Of a stretch of 64,000 bases of DNA, positions 55,987 through 64,000 are shown one piece after another (position 1 is the first letter of the stretch; the number at the start of each line of letters is the position of its first letter). The position numbers were made by a program, and so were the translations under genes. A model generated the notes under the pieces. It was not told where the DNA came from and did no database searches. It worked only from the letters and a program-made list of their open reading frames with translations. The DNA comes from Lamellibrachia columna. Its lineage: Eukaryota; Annelida; Polychaeta; Sabellida; Siboglinidae. The stretch covers positions 16,695,142 to 16,759,141 of the forward strand of contig OY759264.1 in NCBI GenBank assembly GCA_963662155.1. The letters run 5' to 3'.

Positions 55987-56310
55987 TTTATGCAATAACC
56001 AACACGAGTCCGATGTAGCAGTGAATTGAAACAGGCCAAATAAATGACGTTTTTTATTGCAAAGTGGACTGCTTATCACGCAGCCACTTTGGGAAGAACA
56101 TTAACAGGAATGTGAGCTCCTCAAAGCAAACCAGACAGGAACTGAACACATGTACAGCCCCGTCCGGCAAGTTTCTCAGAGCCCACATTCCTACAAGCAT
56201 GACGATAACATATATACATCAAAAAGTCGTCATGAACATGTAATGCAAAGAATACAGACATTCCACCACCAATACACAAATTTAATTACAAACAGGTGGG
56301 GCCATTTCGC
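55987..56310. repeat. 324 bp direct repeat, copy 2
   Basis: Identical to copy 1 as read. Thirty-eight bases later AAAAAATAAATTTTTAATAT recurs, so the whole 55181-56350 structure is bracketed by the same AT-rich 26-mer. Confidence 0.92.
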
Positions 56311-57169
56311 CACAAGGTCACCCACAAACCTGTGACCACCCCACCACGACAAAAAATAAATTTTTAATATATATATATATATATTTACTTGACTTCCGGC
56401 TACTTGGACTTGGTGCAGCGACTTGAATTTGGTGTAGATCATTTACAGAAAAACGCGGTATATCAAATAGAATAAGTATTACTATTGTATATATATTATA
56501 CACAAACGTATTGTAGACATATATTAGGAAACAGGTTTTGTTAATTATTAGTCAGAGGGAGTATTTTAGAGTAAGTTAGTTTCGGATTCTGTCAGGGAAT
56601 TCAGCGAGCGTTAATAGGGTTATTTACCATTCGTAAATTGAGATAGCATAGTGAATAGTCAGTAGCATTGGAATATTGGTTAGAATAAGTATTAGTATTA
56701 TACATATATTGTTCACCAACTTCTTGTTGACATATATTAAGAAACCGTTTTTGTTAACAGAGGTAGTATTTTTTCCCGGATTCTAACTCAACGAGTGATA
56801 AAAGGGAGTTTGTTTACAGGTCGTGAATTCAACCCGTGCATCGAGCTATCATTTACATTGGCTAATATATATATAAGATAAAGTGATTTATTTACTTAAA
56901 TTACATATATAAGGTAATATCTGACATAGTGGTAGTAAACGTTTTCGGTAAAAAGGAATTAACAGCAGGATTTTAGCGTAAATTAGTACACACTGACTTC
57001 GTTGTTTTGTTACACAGTGTTCTCCGTATTCGCTAGGTGGCAGGTTTTTTTTCTCATGCGAGGTTAATAGAAGACACAGTTAGCAAGTATATTAGCCTAA
57101 AGTGTTCTTTTGATCACAAAAACAGCCTTATTCAAGGCTAACATAGCAAACTAATTAAAACTAAATTGT

Positions 57170-58417
57170 ATGATGGCGCCGTGCAAACGGCAGTTAAACG
57201 CCACAAGGCACTTAATTTGTGGCAGTTGCAGTAACTGGGTGGACTTCGTCAAGTCTGGGTGCGAGAAGTCCTGGGCTGAGGTCCAGGCAGATAATTTTAG
57301 TTTTGAGTGAAGGGGATGTACGAAGATGAAGGAACTAGAGGTGGAGTTGGAAGAGCTGAGGCTGCTCGTTGTGGCAATGGTGGGAAGGGAACAGGGGGGT
57401 TGTGCCAGTAGTTCCGGTGGGGGAACAGTAGATGATAAAGTGGGGAAAGACACAAGAGATGCTAGGGAGAGCTCACCGCAGCCTGGGAGGAAGCTGAGAG
57501 GAGGGAAGGTGACAGGTCGTAGGGAGACAGGACATAAGGAGACTGGAAGGAAAGGAACGGGAGGGAAGACAAATGGAGTGAAGGAGAGGGGAGCAGGGGA
57601 GACAGGAGGGAAGGAGAAGGGAGTGGGGGAGACGGGAGGGAAGACAACCGGAGTGAAGGAGAGGGGAGCAGGGGAGACAGGAGGGAAGGAGAAGGGAGTG
57701 GGGGAGACGGGAGGGAAAACAACCGGAGTGAAGGAGAGGGGAGTGGGAGAGACAAGAGCAAAGGAGTGGGAAGTGGGGGAGACAGGAGGGAAGGGGTCAG
57801 GACAGAATGTGATGGAGGGGATCGAACGGAAGAGTTATTCTGCAGCAGTGATAGAGAGGGTGAGGAAGAGAGCGAGGGTGTTTGTGGGGGATTCGATGGT
57901 TAGGAAGACCGACAGAGTCTTAAACAAGGGAGATGATGTGGTGGTCTGCTTGCCTGGAGCCAAAATAGAGGCGATAACTGAGAGGGTAAACAACATCATA
58001 GGCTCGGGTAAGGGTGGATCTGTTTTAGTATGCGTAGGCACAAATAACGTAGAGAGGGAGGGTACAACTGCCATAGTTAGGAAATATAGGCAGTTGGTCA
58101 GAACACTAAAACAGACGCGGGTTGAGCAGGTAATACTGTCAGGGATTTTACCTGTAATAGGCAGGAGGGGTCACAAATATCGAAATTGTCGGGGGATGGC
58201 AATTAACATGTTAGTCCAGAAGCTATGTAGGGAAGAGGAAGTTGGATTTGTGGATTTATGGGGAAGTTTTATTGGGAGGGCTGATATGTACATGAAGGAT
58301 GGGCTTCATTTAAGTGGAAAGGGGGCAGCAGTATTCGCGGACAAACTTTCAGCAGCAGTAGATAGTGACTTGGGTACAATGACAAATATTTTTGGAAGTA
58401 AACATTCTTTAAACTAG
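57170..58417 (+). pseudogene. CR1 ORF1: zinc finger, coiled coil, esterase (one stop)
   Basis: Starts MMAPCKRQLNATRHLICGSC. A Cys-rich PHD-like finger (CGSC, W, SGC, W, then GC) is cut by TGA at 57308-57310, probably from a Cys codon, after which the frame continues. A short Leu-rich helix (KELEVELEELRLLV) follows. Next is a Gly/Glu/Lys-rich linker of imperfect 25-residue repeats (57530-57800), then an SGNH/GDSL-type esterase: VFVGDSMVRK (catalytic Ser), VCVGTNNVER (Asn), and DGLHLSGKG (Asp/His). PHD plus esterase ORF1 proteins are described for CR1-clade elements. The role is probably in RNA or membrane handling during retrotransposition and is not settled. Confidence 0.88.
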
Positions 58418-58530
58418 AAGTGCAGGGGGGTTACCTAGAGGTGTCTCAAGCAGAACAAGAGGCCACTAGCACAGATAAACCAATATCAAATCATCCGAAA
58501 AACATCTCTGAAAAAGGTTATAGATGCGTA

Positions 58531-61292
58531 TGATTAAATGCAAGGAGCATAGTAAATAAGAAAAACGAATTAAACATTATGGTAGAAGATATTGACCCTC
58601 ACATAATTGGTACAACTGAATCATGGGCCAACATAGATATAACAGATGCTGAATTAGGACTGACAGGATATGTAATGTTTAGGAAAGATCGAATAGGAAG
58701 AAGGGGCGGGGGAGTTATTTTATATGTTAAAGAATCTATTCAGGCTTATGAAATAAAACTAGAAAGGGAAGCAGATTGCGATGAAGCTGTTTGGTGCAAA
58801 ATTGTTTCAGGAAATTCAAAATTAACTGTTGGATTAGTTTACCGAAGTCCAAACATAAACGAAGAGGACAACACAAAAATAAAAAACGCTATAAAGGAAG
58901 TTAGTAAAGGGGAATGTATCATAATGGGAGATTTTAACCATGGACACATACAATGGAATTCTCTAGAGAGTACAGGGATTGAGGACCAACAATTTCTATT
59001 TTTAATCCAGGATAGCTTTCTTACTCAGCACGTACTAGAACCAACCAGGGGAGAAAATGTATTAGATATAGTACTGTCATCACAAAAAGAATTAGTGGAC
59101 AATGTAAAAATATTTGAACCATTGGGTAATAGTGATCATAATCAAATACATTTTGACATCAATGTAAAATCAGAAAGTAAAAATAAGAAAACGTACAAGA
59201 GAAACTTCCACAAAGGTAACTACAAAGATATGAGAAAATACTTAGCAAAGCTAGATTGGAATAACATGCTGATGAATAAGACCGTAATTGAATGTTGGAA
59301 TATTCTAAAATATGAAATTGAGAGTATTATCGATAAATTTGTTCCCTTCCAAAAACAAGGAAAACGGTGTAGAAAGAAACACTTGTCAAAAGAGGCTATT
59401 AGAAAAATAATGCTAAAACAAACTATGTGGAGGGTTTATAGGCGTACCAGAAAGGAAGAAGACTATGCAAAATACAAAGAGGCACTTAATGCAGCTACAA
59501 CTGGAATCAGACAATCTAAAAGAAGCTATGAGCAAAAACTAGCATGTAACATAAAAAATCACAGCAAAAGTTTTTATGCATATGTCAGGAGTAAACAAAA
59601 CGTACAAGACAAGGTTGGACCTCTAGAAGACAGTGCTGGAAATATAATATCACAGGCGTTTTTAATGGCGGAAGACCTAAATGGTTACTTCAGTTCAGTG
59701 TTTACCAAAGAAGATATTAGTTCATTACCAATTGCTGATGCTAAATTTCAGGGGGCTAAATCTGACTATTTAGGTCCGTTAGTTGTAACTCCAGAATTGG
59801 TAGCTAAGAAAATAAAGGCAATGAAGGATAACAAATCACCGGGAGTGGATGGGATTCCTCCAAAATTACTAATGGAAACAGCAGAACAAATCAGTATACC
59901 ACATGCAAGAGTATTCAACTTGTCATTAAAAGAGGGAGTTGTTCCGTTTGAATGGAAAGAAACAAACATCATACCATTACTTAAAAAGGGTTCGAGAAAT
60001 AAGTCAGAGAATTACAGACCAGTGAGTTTAACGTCAGTGATTTGTAAATTATTAGAAAGGTTAATTAAAGACCATATGGTGGACTTCCTCGTTAAGCATA
60101 AATTATTAAATTCATCTCAACATGGATTCCTTAAAGCGAGGTCATGTTTAACAAATATGTTATGTTTTTTGGAAGAAATCACTAAGTGGATAGACGTGGG
60201 ATCGCCAGTAAATATTATCTACTTAGATTTTCAGAAAGCTTTTGACAAAGTGCCACATCAAAGATTACTACTTAAATTAAAAGCCCATGGTATCGGGGAT
60301 AGCATAACTGACTGGATAGAACAATGGCTGACTGACAGAAGACAACGAGTTGTAGTAGATGGAGAAGTTTCAACTTGAAAATCGGTTTTGAGTGGGGTAC
60401 CTCAAGGATCAGTATTAGGACCTATATTATTCTTAATTTATATCAATGACTTGGACGACAGTATAACTAGTAACGTACTGAAATTTGCGGAAGACACAAA
60501 ACTGTTTAGAAAAGTTAATACTGATGGTGATAAACAACATTTACAAAACGATCTAGACAGATTAGTGAAATGGTCTGAGAAATGGCAGATGTTGTTCAAT
60601 TTTGGGAAATGTAAATGCCTACATACAGGACATGGGAACTTGAATGTAAACTATAAAATGGGAGATACTGTTCTGGGTACTACTGTAAAAGAAAAGGACT
60701 TAGGAGTTACAATAAGCGCTGATATGAAAGTTTCAGAGCAGTGTGGTATTGCAGCTTCAAAGCGTAATCAAATTCTTGGATTGATTAGAAGAAACATAAC
60801 ATACAAGGGAAAAAAGTTAATTATACCTTTTTATAAAGCAATAGTTAGACCTCATTTAGAATACTGTATACAAGCATGGAGACCATATCTTAAGGATATA
60901 GATACGCTTGAACGCATACAAAGGAGAGCAACTAAAATTATTCCAGAACTGAGAGACCTTATAGTTATGAAGAACGCCTGAAAGAATGTGGTTTAACAAC
61001 TCTAGAGACAAGGAGGTTAAGAGGAGATCAGATTGAAGTTTTTAAGATATTGAATGGGTATGAAAATATTGATAGAAATATGTTTTTCTCACTCAAGAAG
61101 GATAGCAGAACTAGAGGACATGAGGTAAAATTAGTAAAGGATCAATGTAGATTGGACATCAGGAAGCACTCGTTCTCACAGAGGACAATAAATGAATGGA
61201 ACAAATTGTCTACAGATTGTGTAACTGCTAGCAGCGTGAATATGTTTAAAAACAAGGTAGACACATATCTCAGGAGGGCGGGTTATAAGTAG
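58531..61292 (+). pseudogene. CR1 ORF2: AP endonuclease and reverse transcriptase (broken)
   Basis: APE-type endonuclease motifs LNARSIVNKKNELN, GTTESW, RRGGGVILYV, GLVYRSPN, MGDFNHGHIQW and LGNSDHNQI, then the RT domain with PGVDGIPPKLL, NYRPVSLTSV, QHGFLKARSC, YLDFQKAFDKVPHQ, GVPQGSVLGP and the catalytic box. The box reads FAED, whereas the 34 kb copy has FADD. Lesions are TGA at 58531 just before LNARS, TGA at 60376 within VSTWKSVLSG, and a 2 bp insertion near 60961 relative to the 5.6 kb copy. The C-terminal part (61050-61292) is intact in the shifted frame. Confidence 0.92.
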
Positions 61293-61385
61293 ATGAATAT
61301 TGTTGGACTCTCGATAAGCCAATGGCTTCCTTGTCCACTTGCCATCTGGGCCTTTGGCTTGGATGGCAACTCTTGTTAAATATAT

Positions 61386-61985
61386 ATATATATATTATAT
61401 AAATAAACCAATTAATTTAATTCAAGCCATTGAGTATAAGCCATATACATATACAATTTCAAAAACATCAACAACTTGGAAATTTGGTGCAATGCCAGTG
61501 GCAGTGCCATCAGTTATGGGCCGGCCCATGGTAGGACCTAATAATTGCCTAATAATTACTGATTAATATTCGACAAAAATGTTACTTTAGGTCCGTAAAT
61601 TAGGTAGACACCTTTGTCAATGATGTAGTATGTTACATATATCGGTATCATAGCTTACAGCATACAACGTACACGGAAACACCTACCCACCTATCACATC
61701 GCCTACCTATCAAACGGTACTCAAGAAAATGCTGTCGTAGCACTGTCCGCTCGTGCACTACTGCAGCGCCCTCTGCGACTCTCTCGGAATTGGAGGTTTT
61801 CGTTTTCCTAGAAAATAGGCTAACCTAGTCTCTGCTAAGCCCGCTAGCTAGCGAAATGTTTTGACTGACTTCATCCTCGCTAGGTGGCGAGCCTGTTTCG
61901 TCCTCGTGAATGGGTTCATATCGCAATTTTACTTCCGAGTTGATGGAATACCCGATGTGTATTTTATGTTTTGAAACTTGGTATT
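61386..61985. other. No gene seen; (TA)n at CR1 3' end then unique sequence
   Basis: The TA run at 61379-61402 marks the CR1 end. A GC-richer patch at 61690-61920 has several short stop-free stretches but no domain. Confidence 0.45.
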
Positions 61986-63900
61986 TGGTCAAGGGGGCAT
62001 ACAATCAAATACAAAAACGATATCGACAAAACGTGGTCCACAATAAATAACTTACTTGACAAAAACACCAAAAACGATCACATACTAGAAAATATAAAGG
62101 AAAAAGATGACATACAGACAAATAGTAATTAAATGCCTTCAGAAGTTCAGTTCAGTACATTCTTTACAAATATTGGTTCTAACCTAGCTAAGAGCGAAGA
62201 CACTATTTAAGCAATAATAATTGCAAAATATTTCTATATAAACCCATCATGAACAACATGCCCCTCCCAAAAAAAATAGCCAAGGTAATGATGACATATC
62301 AATAAAATTAATAAAAGCAGCACAGCGTGCCTTAGCAAAGCCCCTAGCAATAATCATAAACCAATCTATAAATACAGGGATATTCCCAAACCAACTTAAA
62401 ATTGCAAGGGTAATTCCCATCAACAAAATGACGATAAAACGCAAATAAAAAATTATAGACCAATATAACTTTTATTTAAACTCATTCATAAAAGCCAATG
62501 TGGATTTAGAACAGCTCGCTCCATGGGATTAGCCGCCTTAGAACTAATAGATTGAATAATAACATGCATGGACAAGAATGAATACCAATAAATATTCACC
62601 TTGATTTATCAAACACCTTTGATACGTTAGATCATGACATTTGACTAGTTAAATTAAACTACTATGGAATAAGAGAAACGGCTGATGAACTACTGAAAAG
62701 TTATCTCTCAAATCGTACATAGTACATGGAGATTGACAATATCAAATCCGATACATTTCTAGTGACCACAGGTGTCCATCAGGGCTGAATTCTTTGACCC
62801 CTACTTTTTATTATAATATGTAAATGACATTACAGTCGCTGGCCAAAAATTTTATTTGATCATGTATACTGACGACACAACCTTAGTAAGTCATTTACAT
62901 TCTTTTAACCCAGCGCCAAATCAAACCATATCACAAAATATCAACAACGAATTAAACAACATAAGCAAATGGCTAAATTACAATAAATTATCCCTAACAA
63001 CAAATAAATTGAAGTAACTGATATTTAAAATATCCACAGAGGGATTGATACACTAATATTACAACAACAAAAATACAAACATAGAAAAAGAATACAGACA
63101 TAGAAAAAGTTTTAAAATTTACTTTTTGGGTCTAACAATAAACGAGCAGCTCAACTGAAAAAAATCATGTCAATATGTGTGAGTGTTGATATATATATAT
63201 ACACCACATAGTGTGGTTTAGATGGACGACTTTTATTCTCGTTGATCTTAGTGCATGCCACTAGCTCCCTTGCATTTGAAGCAGCATTTCCATGCAGATC
63301 CTGACTCCTTAACAGATGCTTCACAGTTATGTGTACGTGTTCGTAGGATGCCACAATATGCTATCAAACAAATGCTCTCATACAATAGGTGTAGTAAATA
63401 AATCAAAACATTATTTACCCAGCGCCATGAAGATTATACTATATAACGATATATTTTCTCATTTAAACTATTGTATTTTGGTATATGGGTTCCAGTGTGG
63501 TAGGCTTCAAAATCTACAAAAAAGCAATAGATTTAATAAGTTTAAGTAAATATAATATACATACCAAACTGCTTTTAAAAAAGTTTAAAATTGTGCAGTT
63601 TAAGGATATTTTCATTTGTAAGAACTCAAGTTTTATTATAAATTTCTAAACAATAATTTACAACAATTACCTCTCATTCCGAATAATAGTGACCATGATC
63701 ATTACACTCAAGGACGTTCAAAACTACACATCACATGAACAAATCACAAATTCACACAACAGTATCTTAATTAGGCGTAGTTTGCCTCACATAATAAACT
63801 CAACTCCTGAAGTGATATTGAATAAAATATGTATGCACAGCTTGCATTGTTTCATAAATTATGTAAAATCATGCCTCTTTGAAATATATTAAATTCATTC
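61985..63900 (+). mobile_element. Degenerate non-LTR retrotransposon (Jockey/CR1-like group), second family
   Basis: Broken frames read SIKLIKAAQRALAKPLAIII, NQSINTGIFPNQLKIARVIP, KNYRPI, CGFRTARSMGLAALELID, YTDDTTLVSHLHSF (the RT catalytic box is Y-T-D-D), NNELNNISKWLNYNKLSLTT, FLGLTINEQLN and MKIILYNDIFSHLNYCILVYG. This is a different element from the local CR1. Stops and indels occur throughout. Sequence at about 63165-63350 looks like a later insertion between NEQLN and the SHLNYC block. Confidence 0.75.
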
Positions 63901-63956
63901 CATAATGTTATATTTGTCAAAACTCATGAATGTTTATGCAAAAAGCAACACTATAA

Positions 63957-64000
63957 CAGCAGAAGTAGACAGTGGCATGGGTAGCATATCAAATATTTTT
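63957..64000 (+). mobile_element. CR1 fragment running off the right edge
   Basis: Matches the ORF1 end at 32318-32360 nearly base for base (GCAGAAGTAGACAGTGGCAT, GGGTAGCATATCAAATATTT). The copy continues outside the window. Confidence 0.8.

Larger units (their letters stand above)
56395..61385 (+). mobile_element. CR1 LINE, near full length
   Basis: Order: 5' UTR (56395-57169), ORF1 (57170-58417), ORF2 (frame open from about 58430 to 61292), and a 3' UTR ending in CTTGTTAAA and a (TA)n run. This is the master-like copy for the fragments at 5.5, 32-35, 39.2, 51.7, 54.6 and 63.96 kb. It has few lesions: one stop in ORF1, two stops and one 2 bp insertion in ORF2. The 5' boundary is approximate. 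Confidence 0.9.

Noticed and set aside
57151..57761. Minus-strand Ser/Pro/Leu-rich open frames
   Set aside because: Antisense shadow of the CR1 ORF1 low-complexity linker.

Overview
The window is animal nuclear DNA. Genes are split by many introns, coding exons are short (about 50 to 235 bp), and the DNA between them is AT-rich and packed with transposon debris and minisatellites. No bacterial gene, operon or CRISPR array is present. The protein families (sideroflexin, ARL3, STAT) and the repeat content (CR1 LINEs with an esterase ORF1, Penelope-like, hAT, MULE and Kolobok-like elements, tRNA-type SINEs) fit a marine invertebrate such as a mollusc, another lophotrochozoan or an invertebrate deuterostome. 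I cannot name the species.

Three host genes were assembled exon by exon, and reading phase closes at every junction. (1) SFXN2-like sideroflexin, minus strand: five coding exons from 4073 down to 379, about residues 1-204, with the 3' half beyond the left edge. A probable non-coding first exon ends at 9265. (2) ARL3, plus strand: six exons from 9416 to 22549, giving exactly 182 residues, the same length as human ARL3. (3) A STAT transcription factor, minus strand: 22 coding exons from 52207 down to 27488, giving 882 residues with N-domain, coiled coil, DNA-binding domain, linker, SH2 and phosphotyrosine tail. SFXN2 and ARL3 are head to head over a compact promoter with an ETS site and a perfect CRE at 9352-9371. 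ARL3 and STAT are tail to tail.

Layout. 0-9.3 kb: SFXN2 and its long 5' intron with SINE, CR1 and TIR-element debris. 9.3-22.5 kb: ARL3. Its intron 4 (13294-20908) holds three nested inverted-repeat structures, the innermost a 3.1 kb hAT element with a clean 8 bp target duplication. Its intron 5 holds a TIR element. 22.5-27.5 kb: intergenic, no gene seen. 27.5-52.2 kb: STAT, with introns stuffed with minisatellites (45, 13, 21, 40, 19, 18 and 26 bp units), Kolobok-like TTAA elements, a MULE remnant and a degenerate CR1. 52.2-64 kb: no host gene seen. This part is a minisatellite split by a hAT-like MITE and by a Penelope-like GIY-YIG fragment, a structure with two identical 324 bp direct repeats, a near-complete CR1 (5' UTR, ORF1 with zinc finger and esterase, ORF2 with endonuclease and RT) and a second degenerate non-LTR element.

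I did not find a credible new molecular system. The most useful observations are the head-to-head SFXN2/ARL3 pair (also adjacent in human), STAT splice sites abutting transposon tails, a satellite flanking STAT exon 8 on both sides, a likely GC-AG intron in STAT, and several unusual repeat architectures. All coordinates come from reading the sequence by eye. No alignment or database search was run.
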